Shown: piece by piece, positions 42,187 to 50,902 of the stretch
Position numbering within the stretch: the stretch's first letter is position 1
How the letters are laid out: every line of letters begins with the position of its first letter
Assembly: GCA_965659685.1 (NCBI GenBank)
Contig: CBFHXB010000009.1
Span: 30,672 to 94,671, forward strand
DNA: 64,000 nt
Source of the DNA: MGIIa-L3 sp11892u
GTDB taxonomy: Archaea > Thermoplasmatota > Poseidoniia > Poseidoniales > Poseidoniaceae
Direction of reading: 5' to 3'
Made by a program: the position numbers and the translations under genes
The notes under the pieces: model-generated
Databases searched by the model: none
Seen by the model: the letters and a program-made list of their open reading frames with translations, nothing else
What the model was told of the DNA's origin: nothing

Positions 42187-44394
42187 TCACTCGGCGTAGT
42201 AGGCTTCACCGTAGGGCTCGGGCTTGAGGCCCTTGCGCGTGCGGATGTCACCGACGACCTTGTCGAAGAGGTGCTCGGGGAGTTTCTCGAATCCGAGGTT
42301 CTCGGTGTTCCAGACCGCGCGTCCTTGCGAAGCAGCACGGATGTCGTTGGAGAAACCGAAGGTCTCTGCGATGGGCAGCACACCGACGACGGTGGTCACT
42401 TCGCCCTCGCTGGGCATGTCTTCGATGATGCCACGGCGGTTGGTGACCTCACGGGTGACCTGACCAAGCCAGTCGTTGGGAACGGACACGAAGGCCTTCT
42501 GCATCGGCTCCATGATGACCGTGCGGCCACGAATCATGGCGCCCTTGATGGCGTTGCGCACGGCGGGGATGGTCTGAGCCGGACCGCGGTGGATGGCGTC
42601 TTCGTGGAGCTTGGCGTCCACGACACGGACCATCATGCCGGTCACGGGTTCTTCCGCAACGGGTCCCTTCTTGCAGACTTCGTTGAAGGCTTCAATGATC
42701 AGTTCCCGCGTCTCGTGCAGGCCTTGGATACCCTTGGTGTCGTTGACCAGGACGTTTGTGCCGTGGATGGCGTAGATCTTTCGCATCAGGTCCTTGTTCA
42801 TGCCAAACTCGGCAAACTTGTCGCCGGTGGCTTTGGAGTCCTTGTCACGCACGGTGCCGTCACCAAAGTGGCCGTCGCGAAGGGCTTCGGTCACTTCATT
42901 GGACAAGGGTTCCACTTCGATGAAGAAGCGGTTGTGCCGGTTCGGCGACTTGCCTTCGAAGGCTCGACCGCTGTTGTTGGACTCAAGGCCCTCACGGTAG
43001 ACCACGATGGGCGGGCTGACCTGGACCTTGATGTTCTGCTCTTCTTCAATGCGGTACACCGTGATCTCAAGGTGAAGTTCACCCATGCCAGCAAGCAACG
43101 CTTCACCGGTCTCTTGGTTGGTGGTCACTTGGAGCGAAGCGTCAGCCTTGGCCAAGGAACGCAAAGCGTCGATGAACTTCGGCAGGTCCTTCATGGACTT
43201 GGGTTCGACGGCCACGGTGACCACAGGGTCCGAGTAGTGACGAATGGCTTCGAAGGGGGTGAAGTCCTTGTCGCGAGAAAGGGTCACACCGGCCGCTGCG
43301 GACTTGATGCCCGTGATGGCTGCGATGTTGCCGGCCACGACCTTGGGCACCGTGATGCGGTCTGCACCGACCATCATGGCCACTTGCTGCACACGCTCTG
43401 GCTTTGCAGCACCGATGGCGAACACGGATTCACCTTGGTTGATGGCACCGGAGTAGATCCGACCCACGGCCACCTCGCCGGCGTGTGGGTCCATCCAAAT
43501 CTTGGTGATCATCATGGCCAACTCGGCATCGGGGTCGCAGGTGACCATGGCCTTGCCGATGTCGGAATCTGGGTCGCCGTTCCAAATGTTGGGAATACGG
43601 TAGGGCTGGGCCTGAACCGGGCTTGGGAGTTCTGCGACGGCCATGTCGAGGAGCACCTCGTGAACAGGAGCCTTCTGTGCGAGGGTCTTCTGGTCCTCGT
43701 TGTTGCAGTACTCGAAGATCTCCTTGAAGGAGATGCCCGACTTCTGCATGTAAGGCACAGTGATGCCCCAGTTGTGGTACGCGGAGCCGAAGGCAACGGT
43801 ACCGGAGCCCACGTCAACCTGCCATGACTTCCTGAACTCTTCAGGAGCAAACTGGCGGATGAGCTTGTTGACCTTCTTGATGGTCTCTTGGAAGCGGGCC
43901 ATCATGTCCTCAGGGGTCACCTGCAGTTCGTTGATCAGGCGGTCCACCTTGTTGATGAAAAGCACCGGCTTGACCTTCTCTTTGAGGGCTTGACGAACGA
44001 CGGTCTCGGTCTGGGGCATTGGCCCCTCGACCGCACAAGCGAGGATGAAACAGCCGTCAACGGCGCGCATGGCACGCGTGACGTCACCGCCGAAGTCAAC
44101 GTGACCAGGGGTGTCGATGAGGTTGATCAGGAAATCCGTGCTCTCGTAGGTGTGCACCATCGAAGCGCTCGCTGCGTTGATGGTGATACCACGTGCGGAC
44201 TCTTGCTCGTCGAAGTCGAGCACGCGGGCGGCGCCCGCGAGGTCGGAGGACATCATGCCGGCACCTGCGATCAGGTTGTCCGACAACGTGGTCTTCCCGT
44301 GGTCGATGTGTGCGGCGATGCAGAGGTTGCGGATCTGAGGGAGATCGTGCATGACCTCTGTGGCCTTCTTGATGTTGTCTTCCTTACGTCCCAT
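42187..44394 (-). CDS. elongation factor 2
   Basis: aEF-2 drives ribosomal translocation with GTP. The 735-residue protein has G1 AHIDHGKTT, G3 DTPGHVDF and G4 NKVD in domain I. Domain II carries VAVGRIYSGAINQGE and domain III-IV GMGELHLEITVYRIE. The domain IV tip HEDAIHRGPAQ has the histidine that becomes diphthamide. An RBS-like GGTGGT precedes ATG 44394. A TATA-like box at 44434-44443 suggests it has its own promoter in addition to the S12-S7 transcript, consistent with the 297-bp gap to S7. Confidence 0.97.
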   Translation of the reverse strand: MGRKEDNIKKATEVMHDLPQIRNLCIAAHIDHGKTTLSDNLIAGAGMMSSDLAGAARVLDFDEQESARGITINAASASMVHTYESTDFLINLIDTPGHVDFGGDVTRAMRAVDGCFILACAVEGPMPQTETVVRQALKEKVKPVLFINKVDRLINELQVTPEDMMARFQETIKKVNKLIRQFAPEEFRKSWQVDVGSGTVAFGSAYHNWGITVPYMQKSGISFKEIFEYCNNEDQKTLAQKAPVHEVLLDMAVAELPSPVQAQPYRIPNIWNGDPDSDIGKAMVTCDPDAELAMMITKIWMDPHAGEVAVGRIYSGAINQGESVFAIGAAKPERVQQVAMMVGADRITVPKVVAGNIAAITGIKSAAAGVTLSRDKDFTPFEAIRHYSDPVVTVAVEPKSMKDLPKFIDALRSLAKADASLQVTTNQETGEALLAGMGELHLEITVYRIEEEQNIKVQVSPPIVVYREGLESNNSGRAFEGKSPNRHNRFFIEVEPLSNEVTEALRDGHFGDGTVRDKDSKATGDKFAEFGMNKDLMRKIYAIHGTNVLVNDTKGIQGLHETRELIIEAFNEVCKKGPVAEEPVTGMMVRVVDAKLHEDAIHRGPAQTIPAVRNAIKGAMIRGRTVIMEPMQKAFVSVPNDWLGQVTREVTNRRGIIEDMPSEGEVTTVVGVLPIAETFGFSNDIRAASQGRAVWNTENLGFEKLPEHLFDKVVGDIRTRKGLKPEPYGEAYYAE

Positions 44395-44691
44395 GGTGAC
44401 CACCTTGCGGTGATTCGGGCCACCTGAACTGGGTTCTTAAGTGCCGCGCTGCGGACCTGACGGAAAGCCAAGGCTGAGCACGAAGAAGAGGAACCAAATC
44501 GGGCCTCAATCCTGCACAGCATCCAAAGCCGTACGAACGTGAAACTACAGGGCCACCAACGAACCGGCCACGAGCATGGCGTTGGCCGTGACGTGAAGCG
44601 TCTCGAGCATGCCGGCGGCAGCATGGACAACGACGTCCAACGCTTGGACGAACAGGACCGCAACAAAAGCGCGATTCAGGGGTGCAAGGAC
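44395..44691 (-). other. 297-bp S7-EF-2 spacer with an in-frame hydrophobic open frame
   Basis: This is the longest gap in the window. From 44691 to 44548, directly after and in frame with the S7 stop codon, 48 codons stay open to a TAG at 44545-44547. They encode a strongly hydrophobic peptide (FVAVLFVQALDVVV, then ANAMLVAGSLVAL) with codon use like the neighbouring genes. No good start codon precedes it; TTG and internal ATG codons give only 31 or fewer residues. The remaining 150 bp hold the aEF-2 promoter candidate and nothing else I can support. Confidence 0.35.
44434..44443 (-). promoter_or_regulatory. TATA-like box for EF-2
   Basis: The minus strand reads CACTTAAGAA, the only AT-rich patch in a GC-rich spacer. 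It is centred about 44 nt before the ATG, giving a predicted leader of about 18 nt that contains the GGTGGT ribosome binding site. Confidence 0.45.
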
Positions 44692-45309
44692 TCACCGGGC
44701 CGAGGCCGCGATTCGCTCAAGTTCTTCCTTCTTCGCCACGGCGAAGGAGGTCACGTCACCCGTGCTGGCCTTCGTCAACTCGTTGACGATGCACTGCTTC
44801 AGCGTGCGCTTGGACTTCCGGGTGCCGGACGCTGCGCCGGCCGCAAGGTTGCGAAGGGCGATGTCCAGACGACGGGATGGCGAAGCGTCAACGGCCTTGG
44901 GCTGAGACACTGCACCGAATTTGATTCGGGTGATTTCCTCCATGGGCGCCGCGTAGCACAGGGCGTCCACAAAGAGTTGGAGCGGGTTGTCGCCGGATCG
45001 CTCGGCCATGGCGTCAAGGGCTTGCTCGAAGGCCTTCATCGCACCCTGCTTCTTGCCGGTGTACTTGCCGGTTCGCATGAGTTTGTTGACGTAGCGCTCA
45101 ACGACGCTGAGCTTGGACTTGCCAAACCACGCGTTGGCGTGGCGGCCACCGGTGTGGGGAACACCCACGGTGGTGAGGTTGACGTATGGCGCCAATCCGG
45201 GGTCGCGGCAGGTGACTTCGCTTGCGTCCCACTTGCCAAACACCTTGGTGCCAATTCCGGCGATGGGGCGGACCTCGGGGGCCTCTTGTTCGACGACTTC
45301 TTCGCTCAT
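44692..45309 (-). CDS. rps7: 30S ribosomal protein S7 (uS7)
   Basis: S7 nucleates assembly of the 3' major domain of 16S rRNA and sits at the E site. The 205-residue protein has the archaeal N-terminal extension and the conserved core VERYVNKLMRTGKYTGKKQGAM, DNPLQLFVDALCYAAPMEEITRI and RRLDIALRNLAAGA. It starts 9 nt downstream of the S12 stop, with a GAGGTGAT ribosome binding site overlapping that stop (45313-45320). This is the standard archaeal str-operon order. Confidence 0.97.
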   Translation of the reverse strand: MSEEVVEQEAPEVRPIAGIGTKVFGKWDASEVTCRDPGLAPYVNLTTVGVPHTGGRHANAWFGKSKLSVVERYVNKLMRTGKYTGKKQGAMKAFEQALDAMAERSGDNPLQLFVDALCYAAPMEEITRIKFGAVSQPKAVDASPSRRLDIALRNLAAGAASGTRKSKRTLKQCIVNELTKASTGDVTSFAVAKKEELERIAASAR

Positions 45310-45318
45310 GGAATCACC

Positions 45319-45747
45319 TCAGCGAACTGGCTTCTCCTTTCGACCGCGGACCATCTCGTCAAGCGAGACACCGTTGACCTGGATGACCTTGTAGCGGACA
45401 CCGGGGATGTCACCGTACGAACGACCCATGCGACCGCCGATACCTTCGACCATCACTTCGTCGTGCTCGTCGATGAAGTTGATTGCACCGTCGCCTGGGG
45501 CGAAGGCGGTGAGTTTGTTTCCGTTCTTGATCAAGGAGATCTTCACGGCCTTGCGGATACCGCTGTTGGGTTGCTTGGCTTCGATGCCGACTTTTTCGAT
45601 AACGATGCCCTTGGCTTGGGTGGAACCACCAAGCGGGTCGTGACGCTCACGCGTCTTCAACATCCGCTTCTTGTATCGACGATCGGACCAGCGGAACTTC
45701 TGCCGATCTTTTGCCATCTTGGCACCAGCAAAGAGTCCCCGACCCAC
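45319..45747 (-). CDS. rps12: 30S ribosomal protein S12 (uS12)
   Basis: S12 is a decoding-centre protein. The 142-residue protein has the archaeal N-terminus GRGLFAGAKMAK, followed by KFRWSDRRYKKRML, the universally conserved GIEAKQPNSGIRKAVKI, PGDGAINFIDEHDEV and GDIPGVRYKVIQVNGVSL. The start is GTG at 45747, favoured over ATG 45717 because GRGLFA matches archaeal homologues and a GAGGTGAT site lies 3 nt before it. It heads the str operon. Confidence 0.97.
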   Translation of the reverse strand: MGRGLFAGAKMAKDRQKFRWSDRRYKKRMLKTRERHDPLGGSTQAKGIVIEKVGIEAKQPNSGIRKAVKISLIKNGNKLTAFAPGDGAINFIDEHDEVMVEGIGGRMGRSYGDIPGVRYKVIQVNGVSLDEMVRGRKEKPVR

Positions 45748-45750
45748 ATC

Positions 45751-45758
45751 ATCACCTC
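45751..45758 (-). promoter_or_regulatory. strong ribosome binding site of rps12 (sets a GTG start)
   Basis: Minus-strand GAGGTGAT, 3 nt before GTG 45747, is fully complementary to the archaeal 16S 3' end and decides the start of S12. Confidence 0.6.
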
Positions 45759-45786
45759 ATTGAAGCACGTCGCCCACCGACGCCCC

Positions 45787-45797
45787 CTATATCAAAG
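45787..45797 (-). promoter_or_regulatory. TATA box of the str operon
   Basis: Minus-strand CTTTGATATAG is centred 45 nt before the S12 start and predicts a leader of about 19 nt carrying the strong ribosome binding site. Confidence 0.55.
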
Positions 45798-45864
45798 CCA
45801 CGATGAGGGGAAGGAGCCCACATTCGTCCGTGACGTTGAAGCCTAGCCGCCCTAAGGGGGGTCC

Positions 45865-47142
45865 ATGGCGTTCAGAGACCACCTCGATGCGGCCGTCACC
45901 GTGGCCGAACCGGTCAGCCTTGTGCACGGCCTTTGGCGCTGGTCGTACGCCAACGGCGGCGCCATGGCGATCTTCGAATCGCTGGTGGAGTCCCCAGGGC
46001 ACAGGGCCGCGGTCAACATGCTCACGCGGGACCGCTTGTGTGCCGCCATCGGCATCGAACCCGAAGCCTACATCGACACCCTTGGTTGGGCGATGGCGAA
46101 CCCCCAAACGCCGGTGATGGTCCCCGAATCGGAAGCGGAGGTCTTCCAAGTCCGTCGAGAGCAACCCGAACTCAGCACCTTGCCCATTCCCCACCACTGG
46201 CCGGAGGACGCGGGCAGGTACATGTCCGCGTCCGTGATCGTGGCCGATGATGGTGAGCGGCGCAACATCAGTTTCCACCGCCAGTTGTTGAGGGACGACG
46301 ACCACCTTGTGGTTCGGCTCGTTCCCCGGCACCTTCGCACGATGGTGGACGAGGCACGCGCCAAAGGCCGAGACGTCGACATCGCCATCGTGAACGCACC
46401 GGACCCTGTCGTCTTGCTCGCCGCTGCCTCAACCTTCTCGGAGTTCCTTGACGAAATGACCGTGGCCGCGGCTCTTCACGAGCGGCTCTACGAACGACCC
46501 CTACGGACAACGACCGCACCGAACGGCGTGGTCATCCCCGCGGATGCGGAATACGTGATGTGGGGACGCATCACGCAAGAGGACGATTCGGAAGGCCCCT
46601 ACGTGGACATCACCGGCACCGTGGACGACGTCCGGCAACAACCCGTCATCCACGTCGAAGGGGTCTGCCACCGTGAGCACCCCATTTTCCACGCTCTGAT
46701 TCCAGGAGAGGCAGAACACAAGACGCTGATGGGGTTGCCACGCGCACCGACGATCAAGGCCGCCGTGAATCAGGTCGTCACCTGTTTGGACGTCCACATG
46801 TCCGACGGCGGATGCGGTTGGCTTGCCAGCGTCATCAAGATTCGACGTGAACACGAGGACGACCCACGAAAGGCCATCGACGCCGCGTTCCGAGGTCATC
46901 CTTCAATGAAGTCGGTGACCGTGGTGGACGAGGACATCGACATCACCGACCCAAATGCGGTGGAATGGGCGATGATGACCCGTTGGCAGCCAGACCGAGA
47001 CACCGTCATCTTCCGCGACCAGCGTGGTTCATCCCTCGATCCTTCACGGTACGACGACGGAAGGACGTCCAAGGTTGGCTTCGACGCCACCGTGCCGTGG
47101 GGAGCAGAACGAAGCGCATTCTCAACGGTGCAACGACCCTGA
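45865..47142 (+). CDS. UbiD-family decarboxylase (candidate anhydromevalonate phosphate decarboxylase)
   Basis: The 425-residue protein belongs to the UbiD family of prenylated-FMN-dependent (de)carboxylases. Family features are HRQLLRDDDHLVVRLVPRHL, EHKTLMGLPRAPTI, CLDVHMSDGGCGWLASV, and the C-terminal DEDIDITDPNAVEWAMMTRW with its acidic catalytic region. In archaeal mevalonate pathways a UbiD homologue converts anhydromevalonate 5-phosphate to isopentenyl phosphate, the substrate of IPK, which is encoded 6 kb away. That assignment is inference; a ubiquinone or aromatic decarboxylase role is possible but ubiquinone is not expected in archaea. It is divergent from the str operon. Confidence 0.8.
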   Translation: MAFRDHLDAAVTVAEPVSLVHGLWRWSYANGGAMAIFESLVESPGHRAAVNMLTRDRLCAAIGIEPEAYIDTLGWAMANPQTPVMVPESEAEVFQVRREQPELSTLPIPHHWPEDAGRYMSASVIVADDGERRNISFHRQLLRDDDHLVVRLVPRHLRTMVDEARAKGRDVDIAIVNAPDPVVLLAAASTFSEFLDEMTVAAALHERLYERPLRTTTAPNGVVIPADAEYVMWGRITQEDDSEGPYVDITGTVDDVRQQPVIHVEGVCHREHPIFHALIPGEAEHKTLMGLPRAPTIKAAVNQVVTCLDVHMSDGGCGWLASVIKIRREHEDDPRKAIDAAFRGHPSMKSVTVVDEDIDITDPNAVEWAMMTRWQPDRDTVIFRDQRGSSLDPSRYDDGRTSKVGFDATVPWGAERSAFSTVQRP

Positions 47143-47151
47143 GGTGCATCC

Positions 47152-48165
47152 ATGGCGGACGACCTCGAAGCCCGCCTTCAGCACCCTCGCCGTCATCTTG
47201 GCGACCGCCATCTGGCGCAGGCCAGGAAATTTCTGAAACTGGCCGACCGAGACCCAGAGCGGGCTCAGGGAAATTTGGACTGGGCGGAACAACACGCACG
47301 ACAGGCGCTGCTCTATGATTTCACGCAAGCCGATGCGTGGAGGCTGCTCATCGATCTCAAGCACCGCGTCGACGACGAAGCCGGCGTGCACGCGGTGTTG
47401 GAGGACCTCTTCACCGTCCTCGGCCGTGACCCTGAGCGGGCGGCTCAGTTGAGGGGCGTGACCCTCTTGCCGGTGGCCGCGGAACTGTTGGAAGCGGCTC
47501 TGCTCAAGGACCCGCTCAACGCCGACGCGTGGTGGACACGTTTGATGGCCGAGGAACATGCCGACGAAGCCTTGCTCGAATTTGCATCGCGATGCCGGAG
47601 GCTGGACTTCACCGACGCCCGTGCATCCGTGATTTTCGCACGACGCCTGATCCGCGTCCGAACCCGTAACGAGGACCTCTTTGTCGAGCTGTCCACGCAT
47701 CTGTTGGCTCATCGCCCCCAGAACCATGAGTTGTGGCTGGACCTTGGGCGCCTCCACGAAACCAGGGAGCGCTACAACGAGGCGTGGCTGTGCTACGACC
47801 ACGTCCAAACCCTTCGCCCGCACATGGACGTGAGGGACCGGTTCCAAGCTCGCCTGAACGCCGGCTTGGAGGGCGAGACCGGGGCACCATGGTCACCGCC
47901 TGACGTGGACACCCGTCAGCGCTTCCTTTCTGCCATCATGGACCTGCGGACGCGGATTGCCCCGGTCGTGGAACAAGCCCCCGCCCCACCGGTGGAGGTT
48001 GAGGAGGAGGTGCGGGATCCTGTGCAGGCGAACATCGAAGCCCTCCTTGCACAGGGAGAACATGCTGAGGCCTTCTTCCTTGCACGACGGGCCTTGGCCA
48101 GCGGCGAGGCATGGGCCCAGGACCTCCTCGAACAAGCGCGGGCGGGCATGGAGGAACCGGAATGA
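47152..48165 (+). CDS. TPR-type helical repeat protein
   Basis: The 337-residue protein consists of helix pairs of tetratricopeptide type. Examples are NLDWAEQHARQALLYDFTQA, ELLEAALLKDPLNADAWW, LWLDLGRLHETRERYNEAW and AEAFFLARRALASGEAWAQ. A Pro/Glu-rich linker (about 275-290, APAPPVEVEEEV) precedes the last repeat. No membrane segment or signal is seen, so it is probably a cytoplasmic scaffold. It begins 10 nt after the UbiD stop and overlaps the Nudix start by ATGA, so these three genes form an operon. Confidence 0.75.
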   Translation: MADDLEARLQHPRRHLGDRHLAQARKFLKLADRDPERAQGNLDWAEQHARQALLYDFTQADAWRLLIDLKHRVDDEAGVHAVLEDLFTVLGRDPERAAQLRGVTLLPVAAELLEAALLKDPLNADAWWTRLMAEEHADEALLEFASRCRRLDFTDARASVIFARRLIRVRTRNEDLFVELSTHLLAHRPQNHELWLDLGRLHETRERYNEAWLCYDHVQTLRPHMDVRDRFQARLNAGLEGETGAPWSPPDVDTRQRFLSAIMDLRTRIAPVVEQAPAPPVEVEEEVRDPVQANIEALLAQGEHAEAFFLARRALASGEAWAQDLLEQARAGMEEPE

Positions 48166-48566
48166 TCCGCTTTGTGTTGGCTTGGGCCATCGAAGAGGAG
48201 GATCCGTTGCTTCCTCTCGGCGAGGGAGGGCGCCTCCTTCTCGTCAGGCATCCAGAGCGTGGTTGGGAATTTCCGGGTGGACGCATCGAGGACGGCGAGA
48301 CGCCCGAAGAAGCGATGCACAGGGAATTGTTCGAAGAGACTGGTCGCCGCGGCACCGTCCTTGGATGGAACACGACCTACTACGACGAAGGATGGGTGGC
48401 CCTCATTCGATTGGAACCGGGCCAGGGCACCTTTGACGACGAACACGTCGCAGAAACACGCTGGTGGGACGAGGTTCCACCAATGGAAGCGTGGGATGCA
48501 GGCGAATTCTCAGACCTCGGTTTGTGGGTCAAGAGCATGCATGGTCAGTTGCGCCATCCGCTGTGA
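48162..48566 (+). CDS. Nudix hydrolase
   Basis: The 134-residue protein shows the complete Nudix box (GGRIEDGETPEEAMHRELFEE followed by TG, about 38-60) within a WEFPGGRI context, so it should hydrolyse a nucleoside diphosphate-linked compound. The specificity is unknown. It starts by ATGA overlap with the TPR gene. Its last 57 bp are antisense to the end of the convergent helical-repeat gene, an unusually long convergent overlap for this window. Confidence 0.9.
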   Translation: MIRFVLAWAIEEEDPLLPLGEGGRLLLVRHPERGWEFPGGRIEDGETPEEAMHRELFEETGRRGTVLGWNTTYYDEGWVALIRLEPGQGTFDDEHVAETRWWDEVPPMEAWDAGEFSDLGLWVKSMHGQLRHPL

Positions 48567-49568
48567 CCACGCATCGGCATCCTCTGCATCGACGTGCTGC
48601 ATGACGGCACAGAGCATCGGATCTTCCACGCCGTCGTAGGCGCCGCGCAGGTGGTCGATCACGTCAAGACGGTCGTATCGGGCTGCCAGCAAAGCCACTG
48701 CCCGAAGGTCAGGACGTTCTGGTCCGTCGACACGATCGCCGCATGCTGAAGCACACCACGCCAGGACCTTCTCGGCCTCGGAACGCAGAACACCGGCCTT
48801 CGGTGCTTCGTCACCGACGTTCCTTGGCGTGGCATGTTCGACCTGCTCGGACATGGCCGTTGCATCTTCGGAAAGATGGGCTTCGGCCATGTCCACGAAG
48901 GTGGTGCCGGCCTCGATCGCCAACAAGCGCTGCCCGGCAAGGATGGCGTAGGTGTGGGAAATCCACAACAGGCGCAGGGCGTCGAACATCTGTCCCAAAT
49001 CACCGTAAATCCGACCTGCCGACAAGCGGGAAATGGCGATTGATTCGTTGGCGTGTCCCGCGGTACGTGACATCTCTCCGTACACCTGAAGAGCCATGAC
49101 CTGCTCTCCCAAGGCCAGATGGAAGGCCGCCTTGTTCAGCAAGGTCAGATCGTGATCACGCGATGCTTTGGCCACCGACTTGAGCCTCGTTTCAGCCCAT
49201 GTCAGGTCGTCGCGTGCACCTTCGTGCTCGCCTTGCTCAAAGCGGAAGAGGCCGCGTTCCATCCGGACCCGTCCCTCAAGCGCCAAGTCCCGGGTGTCTT
49301 GAGTTGAACACACGGCAAGGGCCGCTTCGATCACGGCCTCGTCCAAGGAACCGCGCGCCGCTCGGATGCGGACCATGTCCAATACCGCGGCCTGAGCCGG
49401 CGTCAGTTGACCCAACCATCCGTCGACGAGATCGAGGGCTCCCATGAAGACGGCCGCCTCGCAAAGGTGAAGCCAATCTTCGACCCCTGCCTCGTCCATC
49501 CATGCCTGAATATCGTCCAGCGTTGCACCGGACAGGGCCTTGAGCACGACCTCTTCTGGACCACGCAT
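48510..49568 (-). CDS. helical-repeat (TPR-like) protein at the end of the exosome operon
   Basis: The 352-residue protein is almost entirely alpha-helical with degenerate TPR-like pairs, such as EDWLHLCEAAVFMGALDLVDG, LEGRVRMERGLFRFEQGEHE, LNKAAFHLALGEQVMALQVY and ISRLSAGRIYGDLGQMFDAL. There is no signal peptide. No family is recognised. Start 49568 gives a TGATG overlap with the DHH gene, so it is translationally coupled at the end of the exosome unit. It could be an adaptor; evidence is positional only. Confidence 0.65.
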   Translation of the reverse strand: MRGPEEVVLKALSGATLDDIQAWMDEAGVEDWLHLCEAAVFMGALDLVDGWLGQLTPAQAAVLDMVRIRAARGSLDEAVIEAALAVCSTQDTRDLALEGRVRMERGLFRFEQGEHEGARDDLTWAETRLKSVAKASRDHDLTLLNKAAFHLALGEQVMALQVYGEMSRTAGHANESIAISRLSAGRIYGDLGQMFDALRLLWISHTYAILAGQRLLAIEAGTTFVDMAEAHLSEDATAMSEQVEHATPRNVGDEAPKAGVLRSEAEKVLAWCASACGDRVDGPERPDLRAVALLAARYDRLDVIDHLRGAYDGVEDPMLCAVMQHVDAEDADAWSQRMAQLTMHALDPQTEV

Positions 49569-50569
49569 CAGTCCTTCACCTCCGAGCGATTCGTCGAGGC
49601 GACGGCGGCAAGCGCCGCGGTTTCCGCGGCGACGCGATCGAGGTTCGAGGTCCATCCGGCAGCACCGTCGTGGCCGCCACCTTCACCTCCGTGCACTTCA
49701 GCGAGGGACTCGAAGAGTTGCCCAAGATGCAATCCGTCCCGGCACGCCTGAGCCCTTGCGCGGCCTGTCACACGCGTCCTGCCGTCACGGTGACGCACGA
49801 CGAAACACACGTCTGCACCGGTGCCGAGCAGCAAAGAGGCAACCCTGCCTTCAAGGGTCCCGGCGCGGGTGGTGACCAAACGCCACGAGCCGGCGTCTGT
49901 GGTCTTGGCCCGTTGAAGCCCTTTCAGCAACGCACCGTGGTCGCTTGAGGTCAAGTCCGCGTCCGTCTCGATGCGGTCCACAAGACCACGATAATCCAGA
50001 CCATCATCGTCCAACAAGGCCACTGCAGATTGGAAGGAGGACGAACCAGCGTGCTTGAATCGACCGGTATCGGTGATCAACCCCGCCATCAACAAGCGAC
50101 GAACGGGGAGCGTCAAGGCCTCCGGAGCGTGACGGGAAAGGTAGGCCGTGACGATTTCAGTGGTGGCGGACACGGGCCAACGAAGGCTCAGGTCCTCGGA
50201 GTCTAGGTCCCACCCGTCGGTGGCGTGGTGGTCCAGCACGCAGATTGGCACGCCTTCGGGCAAATCGAGGTCAAGTTGGCTTGGTGCTGCCGCATCGACC
50301 ACGACAAGGCCGCCCAGCGATGCCGGCCACGCCGTCGGTCGGCTAAGGCGACGAAATGGCGCCTGTTCCTCTTCGACCAAACGCTTGGCAAGCCGGCCGA
50401 GATGCCGGCCACAGGCCATCGCTTGGGGCAGAGCAGATGCAAGTCCCACGGCCGAAGCCACGGTGTCCATGTCGCCGTTGGCGCCGCAGACCACGGGGAC
50501 GGCCCCTCGTTCTGCAGCAGCCTTCAGCCAGGCATGAAGCCGATTTAGGTCGGCTTCGGGGGTCGTCAC
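49568..50569 (-). CDS. DHH-family phosphoesterase (NrnA/RecJ-like)
   Basis: The 333-residue protein has the DHH core: NGDMDTVASA (motif I), VVVDAAAPS (motif II), LDHHATDGW (motif III) and LITDTGRF (motif IV). A DHHA1-like C-terminal domain with GGEGGGHDGAAG follows. Relatives degrade nano-RNA, single-stranded DNA or pAp. In motif II the usual VDT/VDC is VDA. Its GTG start overlaps the prefoldin stop (GTGA), so it is coupled to the exosome operon, which suggests a role in finishing RNA degradation products (inference). Confidence 0.88.
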   Translation of the reverse strand: MTTPEADLNRLHAWLKAAAERGAVPVVCGANGDMDTVASAVGLASALPQAMACGRHLGRLAKRLVEEEQAPFRRLSRPTAWPASLGGLVVVDAAAPSQLDLDLPEGVPICVLDHHATDGWDLDSEDLSLRWPVSATTEIVTAYLSRHAPEALTLPVRRLLMAGLITDTGRFKHAGSSSFQSAVALLDDDGLDYRGLVDRIETDADLTSSDHGALLKGLQRAKTTDAGSWRLVTTRAGTLEGRVASLLLGTGADVCFVVRHRDGRTRVTGRARAQACRDGLHLGQLFESLAEVHGGEGGGHDGAAGWTSNLDRVAAETAALAAVASTNRSEVKD

Positions 50570-50880
50570 GCAGATCCCTCGATGTCCTTGCGCATCGTTT
50601 CGTAGGCTTCGATGAGCCGTGCTTCGTGCTCTGTGAGACGCTTCAGGTGTTCCTGAAGGCGAGCATGGCTCGTTTTGAGATCGCTGATGAGTCCCTCGCG
50701 GTCGCCGACTTCGATAAGCACACCACCAAGGTGACGGTGAAGGGCCAAACCCTCGGGTTGGCCTTCGACGGCGGCGATGGTGCCTTCCAATTCCGCCACT
50801 TGGTTTCGCACCGTGGCCACTTGTTGCCGTGCAGTTTGCACTTCCCCGACGACGACTTGGAGGCGTTCGAGTTCGCTCAT
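50566..50880 (-). CDS. prefoldin beta subunit
   Basis: The 104-residue protein is predicted to be two long helices of coiled-coil type (ERLQVVVGEVQTARQQVATVRNQVAELE and the final LKTSHARLQEHLKRLTEHEARL). Between them is a short beta-hairpin region (ALHRHLGGVLIEVGDREGLI), the prefoldin fold. Prefoldin hands unfolded proteins to the thermosome. Its place after L37Ae and Pcc1 is the standard archaeal exosome-superoperon order. ATG 50880 gives the usual short N-terminus. Confidence 0.85.
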   Translation of the reverse strand: MSELERLQVVVGEVQTARQQVATVRNQVAELEGTIAAVEGQPEGLALHRHLGGVLIEVGDREGLISDLKTSHARLQEHLKRLTEHEARLIEAYETMRKDIEGSA

Positions 50881-50902
50881 GGCCTTGGGGAGGGGAGGCC
50901 CC

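Noticed and set aside
42037..43827. 596-codon open frame antisense to EF-2
   Set aside because: Shadow of the EF-2 gene; no recognisable domain and it crosses the MOSC gene as well.
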